Shown here one piece after another: positions 33,924 through 43,648 of a stretch of DNA of 52,464 bases. The stretch is taken from assembly GCF_947498095.1 (NCBI RefSeq), contig NZ_CANMJE010000017.1, positions 1 to 52,464 of the forward strand. Reading direction: 5' to 3'. Both the position numbers and the translations under genes were made by a program. The DNA is from an uncultured Shimia sp. GTDB lineage: Bacteria; Pseudomonadota; Alphaproteobacteria; Rhodobacterales; Rhodobacteraceae. The notes beneath the pieces were generated by a model that searched no databases, was not told the origin of the DNA, and worked only from the letters and a program-made list of their open reading frames with translations. Positions within the stretch are counted from its first letter, which is position 1. Each line of letters starts with the position of its first letter.

Positions 33924-35138
33924 ATGCAAAAACACGCACCAAAACTGGTAGAAAGTGTTGCCGCGATTGCGCTTGGGATAGCGTTTTCCGTGAGCGGATT
34001 TACAGCGTCCTTTGCTGAGGACCTGATGCCGACAGGTCGCTCAGCCGTGGAAATCAAAGATGGGGTCTATCCCGCCAGCTATTTTCCCAACACCGAGATA
34101 TTGGGTGCCGAAGAAATGCGCATTACCGCGCTTGGGACAGGCATGCCCAATCAGACCAAGGCCGCCGTTTCGATCTCTTTTTACGTAGAACTGGGCAATG
34201 GCGACAAATTCCTTTTTGACGTTGGTACTGGATCGTCCGGAAACCTGTTTTCACTACGGCCCGATTTTTCCAAGATCGACAAGATGTTCTTTAGCCACCT
34301 GCACGTTGACCATGTCGGCGACTTTATGGGCATGCATGTAGGTGGATGGTTGTCTGGGCGCTACACGCCCCTGCGCATTTTTGGTCCATCGGGCGCGACG
34401 CCTGAACTGGGTACAAAGGCGTATGTAGAAAACATGAAGAAGGCCTATGCTTGGGATCTGCAGACTCGCAGTGGTGCATTGCCGGATGACGGCGCAAAGC
34501 TGGAAGTCACCGAGTTTGACTACATGCAGGAAAATGAAATCGTTTATCAGGAAAACGATGTCACGATCCGATCTTGGCCCGCTATTCACAGCCTTGATGG
34601 CTCTGTCAGCTATTCGCTTGAGTGGAAGGGCCTCAAATACGTGTTTGGTGGCGATACCTATCCGAACAACTGGTATGTAAAATATGCTGCTGGCGCAGAT
34701 ATAGCATCTCACGAAGCTTTCCTGCCACCAAAGGCGCTGTCCAACTACTTTGGTTGGGATATGGCGCAAGCCACATATGTGTCCACCCGGATCCACACCG
34801 AACCAAAGGCCTTTGGCAAAGTGATGTCGGCAGTGCAGCCTAGAATGGCCATGGGCTATCACTCGGTACTGTCTCCTGAGAACTATCAGGCCATTCTGGA
34901 AGGTGTGCGTGAAACCTATGATGGCCCCTTGGTTCTGGCACGCGATCTGGTGGTTGTTAATGTCACCAAAGACAGCATAGTCGTCCGCGACGCGAGTGTT
35001 GACGACTATGTTCTGCCACCCGATGTCGGCAAGGCCTACATCGATGCGGCACGCTCAGAAGACAAATCTCCTTCGGACAAAGTCAACGCCGGCAAGTGGA
35101 AGGGCTACACGCCGCCAGAAATGCCCGCCAAGAACTAA
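33924..35138 (+). CDS. exported metallo-beta-lactamase-fold hydrolase
   Basis: 404 residues with a signal peptide (VAAIALGIAFSVSGFTASFAE). The metal motif HxHxDH reads SHLHVDHVGD (~118-127); WPAIHSLDGS, FGGDTYP and HEAFLPP supply further ligands. The family hydrolyses varied esters, lactones and organophosphates in the periplasm. By memory only, it recalls proteins annotated as guanitoxin-cluster MBL hydrolases (GntH), but nothing else from that cluster is here. Regulated by the divergent TetR through the shared operator sites. Confidence 0.82.
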   Translation: MQKHAPKLVESVAAIALGIAFSVSGFTASFAEDLMPTGRSAVEIKDGVYPASYFPNTEILGAEEMRITALGTGMPNQTKAAVSISFYVELGNGDKFLFDVGTGSSGNLFSLRPDFSKIDKMFFSHLHVDHVGDFMGMHVGGWLSGRYTPLRIFGPSGATPELGTKAYVENMKKAYAWDLQTRSGALPDDGAKLEVTEFDYMQENEIVYQENDVTIRSWPAIHSLDGSVSYSLEWKGLKYVFGGDTYPNNWYVKYAAGADIASHEAFLPPKALSNYFGWDMAQATYVSTRIHTEPKAFGKVMSAVQPRMAMGYHSVLSPENYQAILEGVRETYDGPLVLARDLVVVNVTKDSIVVRDASVDDYVLPPDVGKAYIDAARSEDKSPSDKVNAGKWKGYTPPEMPAKN

Positions 35139-35339
35139 AAATGCGCTGACGGGCCGGCATGTCGCTGGCCCAAGCCGCCTAAATCTGTCGCGGGAGTAGA
35201 TTTCGGTCATGACCGATGCGAACTGCAACAGAGCAACAGGCTTGATAGCTCCGGGCTTGATAAGCGCTGCAACTAGGCTTTTTGTCCACGGTCAGTTTCA
35301 GATATGACACTGGTCTGAACAATAGATGAGTTGGTTTTG

Positions 35340-37118
35340 ATGGAGTTTTGGCGCCACGTCCTGTTGCCTTTGATTGGCTCGTTCCTGTTGGTCACCTATG
35401 CCTTTGCGGACTTGTCACCAATGACAGGGGCCGAAGTTGCGCCGAACATTGCGGAAATCAATGTGTCGGACTCCGGTGTTCAGGTTCTCCTTGAGATCTA
35501 CGTGGACGACTTACCAGTTTTCGAAGACCTCTTGCCTGATGATTGGGTTCCCGGAGGCAGTCAAAACCGGGCAAGCCATGGTGAACGCATGCAGCGGTTT
35601 TCACGTCAAGGGCTAAGCATTCGGCCCGAGAACGGAGGCATTCTTCCTCTTGATGTGGTGCTGATCGAGCCCAGAGAGCGGATCAATCGCAACTCGCCAC
35701 TTGCTGGCAAAACCGACGCCATCACAGGGTTCAGGTACCCGACGCCACCTGACGATCCGCGGGTGATCTATGCAGAGCTGTTTTACAGTTTTGAAGGGAC
35801 AAGCCCCGAGCGGCTGATCATTGCCCCTCCGCAGGATGAAGACGGCAATGTGCGAGCCTCCATCGGTATGATCGTGTTTGACCGCAAGGTCGCTGTGACG
35901 GACTTTCGCCATCTGTCTACGCCTGCATACCTGACCCTTGACTGGCAAGACCCTTGGTACAGCCGTTTTGAAAACCCCAAGCTTCGTCGTCACCACCGCG
36001 ATCCGGTCATGACATTCCTCTATGCCGAACCTTACGAAATCCGACATGAGGCCTTGTTGAGGGTGGGAGACGCAGCAAGGCTCGCGAACATCGATCTGGA
36101 CGGGCCAGTTGTTAGTGATGCGGAACGGCAAAGCCTAAAACAAGCGCTGCCAAATGTGTTGCGCGACCTGTCTCCTATGACCGTAAATGGTGAGGCCGTG
36201 GTCCCTGACTTTGATCGAATGTCTTTTCTCAAGGCGAGCGCATCGGGGCTCACTTATCTGGAGCCGGGTGAAGACATTCTGACAGATGTTGCCATTGTGG
36301 GGCTTATTTATTCAGTTCCGACAGACAGTTTCGCCAAAGAAGCGACCGTAAAATGGTCTGTTTTTGATGAGGCGTATCCCACCGTTCCTGGAAATGCGAT
36401 TGATACGGGCGGTCCGTTTTTTGCAAGCCTGACTCCGGAAAATCCGGTTCTGACGTGGACAAACTATTTCAAGAAATCGCCATATCCGGCGATTGAAGAA
36501 ATAGTCGTGAGGCAAAAGGCGTCAGCTGTTCGATGGACGATCCTGCTTGTGATCGCTGCAATCGCTTTAGTATCTATCGCCTGTCTCCTTTTGGTCTTTC
36601 GTAGTACTTCGGGACGCCGCGCGGCTTTCGCTGTTCTGGCTATTGGGCTGGCCTGTGCCGCAGCCATTCCCCTGGCGCAACGTCAGGCGAGTATTGCGAC
36701 CCTTCAACTGACCCAAGAGGCGATGACGAAGCTGTCCGATGACCTGCTGACGAATGTCTACCGGGCCTTTGACTTTCGGACTGAAGATCAGGTCTACGAC
36801 CGCTTGGCCCTGACACTCGCCGGGGACGTCCTGGAAAAAGTGTATCTCGAACAGCGACGTGCCTTGCGGGTCAAAAAGGCTGGTGGCGCGCAGGCAAGAG
36901 TCGACCGATTGGAAGTCACAAGTGTTACTCAATTGCCGGAAGACGTTTCGGGAACGCTGCGCCTTGCTGTTGCGTGGCGTATCTCAGGGACTGTTGGGCA
37001 TTGGGGGCACAATCATCGCCGCGCGAATGCCTACACAGCCGAAGTCACGCTACAGCCCGCGAATGGTGTCTGGAAAATTCAGGAGTTTGATGTGCTTTCC
37101 CAGGACCGACAATTATGA
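35340..37118 (+). CDS. large periplasmic/membrane protein of the MacB-ZnuA-like operon
   Basis: 592 residues from ATG 35340; a TTG nine bases earlier is less likely. Signal peptide WRHVLLPLIGSFLLVTYAFA, then a ~370-residue periplasmic domain. Two membrane segments follow near 395-418 (TILLVIAAIALVSIACLLLV) and 430-450, and a ~140-residue C-terminal domain ends in EIQEFDVLS-like sequence. No family recognised with certainty. It overlaps the ATPase by four bases and may be the periplasmic partner of the MacB-type transporter, as in zinc-linked MacB operons such as PA4063-4066 (known from memory). Confidence 0.65.
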   Translation: MEFWRHVLLPLIGSFLLVTYAFADLSPMTGAEVAPNIAEINVSDSGVQVLLEIYVDDLPVFEDLLPDDWVPGGSQNRASHGERMQRFSRQGLSIRPENGGILPLDVVLIEPRERINRNSPLAGKTDAITGFRYPTPPDDPRVIYAELFYSFEGTSPERLIIAPPQDEDGNVRASIGMIVFDRKVAVTDFRHLSTPAYLTLDWQDPWYSRFENPKLRRHHRDPVMTFLYAEPYEIRHEALLRVGDAARLANIDLDGPVVSDAERQSLKQALPNVLRDLSPMTVNGEAVVPDFDRMSFLKASASGLTYLEPGEDILTDVAIVGLIYSVPTDSFAKEATVKWSVFDEAYPTVPGNAIDTGGPFFASLTPENPVLTWTNYFKKSPYPAIEEIVVRQKASAVRWTILLVIAAIALVSIACLLLVFRSTSGRRAAFAVLAIGLACAAAIPLAQRQASIATLQLTQEAMTKLSDDLLTNVYRAFDFRTEDQVYDRLALTLAGDVLEKVYLEQRRALRVKKAGGAQARVDRLEVTSVTQLPEDVSGTLRLAVAWRISGTVGHWGHNHRRANAYTAEVTLQPANGVWKIQEFDVLSQDRQL

Positions 37119-37780
37119 AGGTAGAGGTTCAAAATCTTCAGTTTTCCTATGGGGCAGGGGACTTTCGGATTTCCATTCCTGAGCTGACTGTTCCGACGGG
37201 TCAGTCGCTGGGGATTGTGGGGCCGTCAGGCTGCGGCAAGACGACCTTCCTGAATATTGTCTCCACGGTCACAAGGCTTAGACAAGGGCGCCTGACATTG
37301 GGCGACGTCAATCCGGCGGAGATGACAGATGCAAAGTGTCGAGAGTTTCGCGCCAAGAACATCGGGTACGTGTATCAGGATTTTGGATTGATCGATTATC
37401 TGAGTGGTCGCGAGAACCTGCTCTATCCGTTTTTTGTCACGGGTCGACGGGGCGATGCGGCGCTGAACAGTCGAATTGACCAGCTCACGGCCGAGTTTGG
37501 CATCACTCATGTACTGGGCCGTAAACCACAGAACATTTCGCAAGGAGAACGGCAGCGTCTTGCGATCTGTCGGGCAATACTGGGAATGCCGTCCCTCATC
37601 CTCGCGGATGAGCCAACAGGCAATCTGGACCCCGCTAACAAGTCCAGCATTCTGGATCACTTGTGCCGGCAATGCCAAACGACCGGGGCCACATTGATCG
37701 TCGTAACACATGATCGAAATCTGACGGATCGCTTTGATCAGGTCATCGATTTTTCAGACTTTGCGCAGGTGACCCGATGA
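37115..37780 (+). CDS. LolD/MacB-type ABC ATPase
   Basis: 221 residues. Walker [10 protein letters not shown] (~32-40), signature ISQGERQRLAICRA (with Q-G-E in place of G-G-Q), Walker B LILADEPTGNLD and switch VVTHDRN. The DEPTGNLD form is characteristic of LolD/MacB/FtsE exporters, not importers. Overlaps both neighbours by four bases. Partner of the FtsX-like permease. Confidence 0.9.
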   Translation: MKVEVQNLQFSYGAGDFRISIPELTVPTGQSLGIVGPSGCGKTTFLNIVSTVTRLRQGRLTLGDVNPAEMTDAKCREFRAKNIGYVYQDFGLIDYLSGRENLLYPFFVTGRRGDAALNSRIDQLTAEFGITHVLGRKPQNISQGERQRLAICRAILGMPSLILADEPTGNLDPANKSSILDHLCRQCQTTGATLIVVTHDRNLTDRFDQVIDFSDFAQVTR

Positions 37781-38961
37781 CCGGTCTTGCCCTTCTTGCG
37801 ATCAGGAACCTGCAACACAACAAGGTCCGCAGCGCGGTGCTGATCTTTGTTTTGACAATTGTGACGTCCATTCCCGTTTTGGCAAATCTGGTGATTTCAC
37901 AGGCTGAAAGAGACCTCATGGCGAGGGCGCAATCCACGCCTTTGGTTTACGGCGCCCAAGGTTCACCCATCGACCTCGTGCTCGGCAGTGCGTATTTCAG
38001 CGACCAGAGCACGACGACGGTGAAAATGGCCGACTATCTCGACCTGATTGACCTGTCGTACTTCGCGCTCGCCCCGATGCGACGCGCCGGAACCATCCGC
38101 GGGCTGCCCTTTGTGGGTGTGGATTACGAATATTTCATCGAGCGCGGCTTGCGTCCCTCAGAAGGTTTTCTTCCGCTTCGGGTGGGAGATGTCGTTCTGG
38201 GGCACGCCGTTGCGCAGAAAACAGGCCTGACTGTTGGAGGGGAACTGAGAACAGATGCAACGCAGGCGTTTGATCTGGCGGGCAGCTACCCTGTGACTTT
38301 ACGTGTTTCCGGTATTCTGCCACGGACGAATAGCCCGGATGACGGTGTCGTATTTGCAGACCTGCGAACAGCCTGGATCGCAGAAGGGATCGGTCACGGC
38401 CATCAGGAGTTGACCACTTCCAGCGATCCCAATTTGCTGCTGAAACCTCAAAACGACGCGCTTGCCGCCAATTCAAGCCTTCCGACCTACACAGATCTAA
38501 CCCAGGCAGATGGCGACGCATTCCACTATCATGGCGCGGATTCAGACCTGCCTTTGTCTGCTGTTCTGGTTTTTCCAAGGTCGCCCAAGGCCGAAGCGCT
38601 GCTCAAAGGGCGCGTCGCCGAACAGCAGGAAACCCGCCAGCTTGTCGATGTCGAGAACGTCATCCAGGATTTGCTGACGCGCGTATTCCAGATGAAATCC
38701 ATCCTGCAGAACGTCGTTGCGACAATGGCCATCGCTACTATTGCAGCGCTGTTTCTTGTGGTGGTTCTATCTGTGCGAATGAGGCGTCGTGAATTTGAAA
38801 TCGCCAATCAAATTGGTGCGCCCAAAAAGATCGCCGTCTATCTCGTCGCGATGGAGCTGGTGATATTGCTGTCTGTCGCGCTTGCCCTGACCCTCGCGAT
38901 TTCCGGGGCGGTGTATATCTTTGACATCGACGCCCTGAGCCGAATTCTGGTGGAGGGATGA
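37777..38961 (+). CDS. FtsX-like ABC permease (MacB type)
   Basis: 394 residues. Membrane segment near the N-terminus (SAVLIFVLTIVTSIPVLANLV), a ~250-residue periplasmic domain, then two segments (VATMAIATIAALFLVVVLSV and VAMELVILLSVALALTLAIS) at the C-terminus. The usual fourth segment of MacB/LolC is missing or short; the end is at residue 394. Together with the ATPase it forms a MacB/Lol-class mechano-transporter in the inner membrane. Overlaps the next gene by four bases. Confidence 0.82.
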   Translation: MTGLALLAIRNLQHNKVRSAVLIFVLTIVTSIPVLANLVISQAERDLMARAQSTPLVYGAQGSPIDLVLGSAYFSDQSTTTVKMADYLDLIDLSYFALAPMRRAGTIRGLPFVGVDYEYFIERGLRPSEGFLPLRVGDVVLGHAVAQKTGLTVGGELRTDATQAFDLAGSYPVTLRVSGILPRTNSPDDGVVFADLRTAWIAEGIGHGHQELTTSSDPNLLLKPQNDALAANSSLPTYTDLTQADGDAFHYHGADSDLPLSAVLVFPRSPKAEALLKGRVAEQQETRQLVDVENVIQDLLTRVFQMKSILQNVVATMAIATIAALFLVVVLSVRMRRREFEIANQIGAPKKIAVYLVAMELVILLSVALALTLAISGAVYIFDIDALSRILVEG

Positions 38962-39854
38962 AAATGAGACCAGCTCTGTTTCTTTTCACGATTTTGGTTG
39001 GTCTTAGCGCGGCGCCATCTATCGCCGAGGACAGACGAACCGTTTTAACGGTAACACCTGCCCTAACCGTACTAGCGCAAGAGATTGCCACGGCGGATAT
39101 GACCATTTCCTACCCTGGACCGGCAGATGAGAACGCCGCCGACTGGACGCCCGGTGCCGATGAATTGCGCCAATATCAGCAGGCGGATCTCATTTTGCTC
39201 GTTGGCGCCGGATACAGCCCATGGACCGCGACCGCTGCCCTTCCTCGCGCTCGGATGATTGATGCCTCGCAAGGTTTTGCGGACTTCTACATTGCGCGAG
39301 AAACCGATGTCGTGGCCCATCAACATGGCCCCGGAGGAGACGCAAACCACCATTCAGAATATGCCAATACGTTTTGGCTGAACCCAAAACTGGCGCAACA
39401 GCAGGCCCGGGAGATTTCCAGCGCGTTTAGTGCTCTTTGGCCAGAGAACGCGGAAGAGTTTCAGCAGAACCTGAGCGCCACGATTGAAACGCTCGAGGCA
39501 CTGGACACCGCGTTGACCGCAGAATTTGCGACTCTTGATAACGTGCAGCTGTTCGCCTCGCACCCGGTCTATCAATACATGGATCAGGCATATGGGTTGC
39601 GCCTGCATTCTTTTCACTGGGAACCGGATCAGCATCCGGAAAGTGCCCAGTGGAAAGAGTTTGATGCCCTGCTGGATCCAAATCGCCGCACTGTGATGAT
39701 ATGGGAAGCGGAACCCACGCAAGAGACCCTAAAGGAACTTCAAATCCGGGACGTATCCATAATTGTCGTGTCACCCTCTTTTGCCTCGTTTTCATCAGAC
39801 GCCTCTCTTCGCGAAAAACTGGGTTTTCCCAAGGGGATTGGACTGAGGCAATGA
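38958..39854 (+). CDS. ZnuA-like metal-binding periplasmic protein
   Basis: 298 residues; signal LFLFTILVGLSAAPSIAE (~8-25). The fold markers are TVTPALTVLAQEIA, the histidine-rich loop HQHGPGGDANHHSEYANTFW (~120-139) and FASHPVYQYM (~197-206). Late EAEPTQETL supplies an acidic ligand. It belongs with the zinc/manganese SBPs (TroA/ZnuA). The association with a MacB/LolD-type rather than a ZnuBC-type transporter is unusual. Overlaps the preceding gene (ATGA) and the 11-codon gene (ATGA). Confidence 0.85.
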   Translation: MKMRPALFLFTILVGLSAAPSIAEDRRTVLTVTPALTVLAQEIATADMTISYPGPADENAADWTPGADELRQYQQADLILLVGAGYSPWTATAALPRARMIDASQGFADFYIARETDVVAHQHGPGGDANHHSEYANTFWLNPKLAQQQAREISSAFSALWPENAEEFQQNLSATIETLEALDTALTAEFATLDNVQLFASHPVYQYMDQAYGLRLHSFHWEPDQHPESAQWKEFDALLDPNRRTVMIWEAEPTQETLKELQIRDVSIIVVSPSFASFSSDASLREKLGFPKGIGLRQ

Positions 39855-39886
39855 GGTTTCTGTTCATGGAGCATGCCTCAAAATGA
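39851..39886 (+). CDS. 11-codon bridging mini-gene
   Basis: ATGA at 39851-39854 joins the stop of the ZnuA-like gene to an 11-codon frame, MRFLFMEHASK, which ends in another ATGA at 39883-39886 that starts the porin gene. Both junctions are the same four-base overlap used throughout this operon. It fills exactly the gap between two genes and would carry ribosomes across to the porin. Whether the peptide itself matters is unknown. Confidence 0.45.
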   Translation: MRFLFMEHASK

Positions 39887-41070
39887 GGTGGTGGAGCATC
39901 ATATCCCTGATGTTCACCATAGTCGGCCTCGGTGCGTCCCAAGGATCTGCGGAACCTGTGGTCGCGAATATCGATAAGCTGATACCACTGACGGACCCTA
40001 CCGATGACTGGCGGGTTCGAACGACACTAACTGGCCAAAAGATAACGATGTACGGCCAAGTCAGCCAGGCGTTCCTGGGCTATGACGACGGTCTGGTCAG
40101 GAATACTTTTGTGCCGGTCGACAATTCAAACGCCAGCACGCGCGTAGGATTCCTATGGCAGCTGTATCCGGTTTTCGGGCTGAATGCGGTTGCGCGGTTT
40201 GAGGGTGGCATAACCCCGCGTGCTTCGAACGCTATGAGCCAGTTGGATTCTTCCGGCAGTGGGTTCTCGTTTGATGGAACGCACGTGAGAAAACTCGAAC
40301 TCATTCTGGATAGTGCGCGTTTTGGAACGCTGTCGTTTGGTCAGGGCAGTACCGCAACAGACAGCATCGCCGAGATCGATCTGTCGCAAACCAAAGTCAC
40401 GGCCTATTCTGCGGTATCACAAACAGCAGGAGGGCAGTATCTGCGATTGGCAAACGGCAGCCTTTCGACCCTGGTGATTGGGAATGTTTTTGATAACTTC
40501 GACGGCGACAATGTCACGGGCTACAATTCTGATGGCAGCCGCAAGCTGCGGATCAGGTATGACAGCCCCAGCTTCAAAGGTTTTAAGTTCTCCGCTGCCG
40601 CCGGCAAAGATACGGTGACGAACAACCCAGCAACCCATTTGGATATGGCTCTTCGGTATGAAGGGAAGTTTGACAAGTTTCAGTTCAGTGGCGGGATTGG
40701 CTATTCGGATCATGAGGCTCGCAAAGTTACATCCGGTTCCTTGTCCGCATTGCATTACGATACAGGCGTCAACATCACGGTCGCCCTTGGATCTGAAAAC
40801 GCATCGGGCGACTACACTTATGTTAAGCTTGGGTTGATCCGCGAGATTGTTGCCGCTGGAGATACCGCATTTTCGTTTGACTACTACGACGGAAAAGGCC
40901 TGGGCGTGGCGGGCTCCAGTTCGCGCTCATATGGGTTGGCAGTGTCACAGCAAATCAAAAAGAAGAACATCGAGATTTTCGGGCTCATCAGGCGCTACGA
41001 GTATGCTGACCCCACAAACCTCTACAAGCCTTCGGTGGCTGTATTGGCTGGAGTAAGGTGGAAGTTTTGA
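39883..41070 (+). CDS. porin-like outer-membrane protein
   Basis: 395 residues. Signal peptide WWSIISLMFTIVGLGASQGSA, then beta-barrel-type sequence starting KITMYGQVSQAFLGYDDG and ending ...AGVRWKF, the C-terminal Phe needed for barrel assembly. Between are alternating strands such as LRIRYDSPSFKGFKFSAAAG. Likely a 16-strand general porin or a specific channel for the operon's ligand. It is the last gene before IS copy 5. Confidence 0.83.
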   Translation: MRWWSIISLMFTIVGLGASQGSAEPVVANIDKLIPLTDPTDDWRVRTTLTGQKITMYGQVSQAFLGYDDGLVRNTFVPVDNSNASTRVGFLWQLYPVFGLNAVARFEGGITPRASNAMSQLDSSGSGFSFDGTHVRKLELILDSARFGTLSFGQGSTATDSIAEIDLSQTKVTAYSAVSQTAGGQYLRLANGSLSTLVIGNVFDNFDGDNVTGYNSDGSRKLRIRYDSPSFKGFKFSAAAGKDTVTNNPATHLDMALRYEGKFDKFQFSGGIGYSDHEARKVTSGSLSALHYDTGVNITVALGSENASGDYTYVKLGLIREIVAAGDTAFSFDYYDGKGLGVAGSSSRSYGLAVSQQIKKKNIEIFGLIRRYEYADPTNLYKPSVAVLAGVRWKF

Positions 41071-41082
41071 TTCGAAGGGAAG

Positions 41083-41895
41083 GGCGCTGTCAGCAGAAAC
41101 TGCGGTTGAAGAGAGAAAGTCTCTGTCCTAGCGTCCTGCCATTTCAAAACGATCCCCACTCAAGCAATTTAAGACGAGCCTGGAGATCATCCGCCTGGCG
41201 GTGATGTTGTACGTCCGGTTTCCTCTTTCGCTACGAAACGTGGAAGATTTGCTCCACGAACTCGGCTCCGATACAAGCCTTGAAGCTGTTCGTTATTGGT
41301 GACGTCGATTTGGTCGATGTTTGCCTCCGAGATAAAAATGGTGCACTGCTGAAATGAAATCTAGCAAGTGGCGATGGCACCAGGATGAGATGTTCGTTAA
41401 AACCAATGGCGAGCAAGACTATCATTGGCGAGCTGTAGATCACGAAGGGGAAGTGCTTGAGAGCTTCGTCACAAAGACAAGGGACAAGAAGGCCGCTTTG
41501 AAATTCCTATGAAAAGCAATGCGAAAGCACGACCGGCCAGATGAAGTAGTGACCGATTGATTGCGGTCATACGTTGCTGCAATGAAAGTCCTCGGCAACG
41601 CAGAGAAGCAAGTTTGTGGTTGTCGGTTGAACAAGCGCGGGGAAAATTCCCACCTGCCATTCCGACGATGAGAACGGGCCATGCTCCGTTTCCGACGAAT
41701 GCGATGTTTGCAGAAATTCGCATCCGTCCACGCCTCGATCTAAAACTTGTTCAATTCGGAACGCAGCCTCTACGCCAGACCAAATTTCAAAATGATCCGC
41801 GCCGCCGCTCTTGCTGAAAGGTGCGGTCTATGCGCGGAATAAGGGGCACTCTCACTGTCCAACCAAAGACTAGTTCGAATTCGACTGCCAGCACC
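41083..41895 (+). mobile_element. IS6-family insertion sequence, copy 5 (oldest, decayed)
   Basis: 813 bp; left end GGCGCTGTCAGC, right end (other strand) GGTGCTGGCAGT. The transposase frame is broken by several stops and shifts, but its parts are clear: WHQDEMFVKTNG, HWRAVDHEGEVLESFV, EVVTD then a stop, GENSHLPFRR. The flanking 8-mers AAGGGAAG and GCGGGAAG agree at six positions, perhaps an eroded target duplication, which would be the only one seen here. It belongs to a more diverged branch than the other copies. Confidence 0.82.
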
Positions 41896-42094
41896 GCGGG
41901 AAGCCGACTTTCGCCGCACTCTGGTTCAATGTCCGATTTTGGCTATTTTTGCTTTTTTTTCTTCTGCCTTCGGCGTCGGCAGCCAAAGAAATAGATTCCG
42001 ATTAGTTCCGCCGATTGTGATCCAGTCGTGCTGCAAGTGCGTACAATCAGTATCCAACCCCTAGTTAGCAATCATTTTACCTTGGAGACAACAC

Positions 42095-42580
42095 ATGTTC
42101 CGTCGCACTTTCCTTGCACTCGCGTCTGCTGCCGCGCTCTCAACCGCTTCATTTGCCTTAGCAGATGGCCATTCCAAAGACATCGTTGACACTGCGATTG
42201 GCGCAGGTTCGTTCACCACATTGGTCGCCGCGGTACAGGCTGCCGGTCTCGTGGAGACGTTGAAGGGCGAAGGTCCGTTCACAGTTTTCGCACCAACAGA
42301 TGACGCGTTTGCCGCATTGCCTGAAGGCACTGTTGAAACCTTGCTGAAGCCCGAGAACAAAGACCAACTTGTTGCCATTCTGACCTATCACGTTGTCACC
42401 GGAAAAGTGATGACCGGCGATCTTTCCAATAATATGATGGCCACAACCGTTCAGGGTGGAGACGTCAAAGTCATGACCGAAGGTGGTGTAACCGTGAATG
42501 GCGCCAGCGTAACAGCCGCTGATATCGAAACCTCAAATGGCGTCATTCACGTTATCGATGCCGTGATGTTGCCAAAGTGA
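42095..42580 (+). CDS. fasciclin-domain exported protein
   Basis: 161 residues; signal [20 protein letters not shown], then one FAS1 domain with the H1 motif [15 protein letters not shown] (~64-78) and the H2 motif [12 protein letters not shown] at the end. Typical bacterial adhesion/surface protein; single-domain FAS1 genes are common in this group. It stands alone between IS copies 5 and 6 with its own promoter region in the ~200 bp upstream. Confidence 0.92.
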   Translation: MFRRTFLALASAAALSTASFALADGHSKDIVDTAIGAGSFTTLVAAVQAAGLVETLKGEGPFTVFAPTDDAFAALPEGTVETLLKPENKDQLVAILTYHVVTGKVMTGDLSNNMMATTVQGGDVKVMTEGGVTVNGASVTAADIETSNGVIHVIDAVMLPK

Positions 42581-42731
42581 TGACGGTCCGTGCGCAGATG
42601 TTGTTTTGAGCAAACGCCTGCGCGAGGAGACTTCAGTTGCCTCACCCGTTTGCGTGGGAGGGGCACCCAAATTAAGTGCTTTTGTACCCGATTGCAATAA
42701 AGACTGCAGCGAACGAAGTAACCGATTAATG

Positions 42732-43549
42732 GAGACTGTCAGAGGAAACTCGGTTGCGACGGGCAGAGCGGTTTCATAGCTTCGCTTGATGACAATACGC
42801 TCTCCATTTCGCTATTTCAAAACCAACCCTGTGATCATCCGATTGGCGGTGATGCTCTACGTTCGTTTCCCGTTGTCACTTCGGAATGTCGAAGATCTGC
42901 TGCATGAACGAGGCATTGATGTGAGCCACGAAACCGTCCGTTTTTGGTGGAACAGGTTTGGCCCAATGTTCGTCGCTGAAATCCGCAGGAAACGGTTCTG
43001 CCGAATGCGGTGTTGCTTGAACTGGCAATGGCACCTTGACGAGGTTTTCGTGAAAATCAATGGCGTCCAGCTCTACTTGTGGCGAGCTGTCGATCACGAA
43101 GGCGAGGTGCTTGAAAGCTTTGTCACGAAGGCCCGTGACAAGAAAGCCGCCTTGAAATTCCTAAAGAAATCAATGCGGCGATACGGTCGATCGCGCACAA
43201 TCGTGAAAGACAGGCTGCGCTCCTACGGAGCAGCCATGAAAGTAATTGGCCATGCAGATCAGCAGGAAAGAGGCCGCTGGCTGAAAAATCGAGCTGAGAA
43301 ATCACACCTCCCTTTTCGAAGGCGAGAGAGGGCCATGCACCGCGCTCGTCGCATAGGAAGTTTGCAGAAATTTGTTTCTGTTCACGCTTCTGTATTTAGC
43401 CATTTCAATTAGGAGCGCGGCCTTTCCCAAAGAGACCATTTCAAGCAGAGTCGAACCGCCGCTCTTGCCGAGTGGCGTGGTCTTTGCTCGGTATAATGGG
43501 CAGCCTCACTGGCCTAGTAGAGACGAGTTCGAATATGTCTAACAGCACC
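42732..43549 (+). mobile_element. IS6-family insertion sequence, copy 6
   Basis: 818 bp; left end diverged to GAGACTGTCAGA, right end (other strand) GGTGCTGTTAGA. Flanks GATTAATG and AAATAGAT do not match. It is the left border of the LuxR/importer 3/hydrolase cassette. Confidence 0.85.
42789..43496 (+). pseudogene. IS6-family transposase, copy 6 (premature stop)
   Basis: ATG at 42789; frame open for 207 codons, then TAG at 43410-43412 where the other copies have CAG. The 28 codons after it are intact to 43496. The catalytic residues are kept (HLDEVF, VKDRLR, NRAEKS). The product lacks the C-terminal tail SQRDHF...LAEWRGL; it might be partly functional. Confidence 0.85.
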
Positions 43550-43648
43550 AAATAGATGGCTAATGGCAATCATTCAGTTGCCAAACCGAAGTCGGCACAC
43601 CAGAGTTATCAATAACGAGATATGAACAGCTGGGTGTGATTGGTGGGC

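Noticed and set aside
38958..39854. Calling the ZnuA-like operon a plain zinc importer
   Set aside because: The ATPase and permease are LolD/FtsX type rather than ZnuC/ZnuB type, so import direction cannot be assumed.
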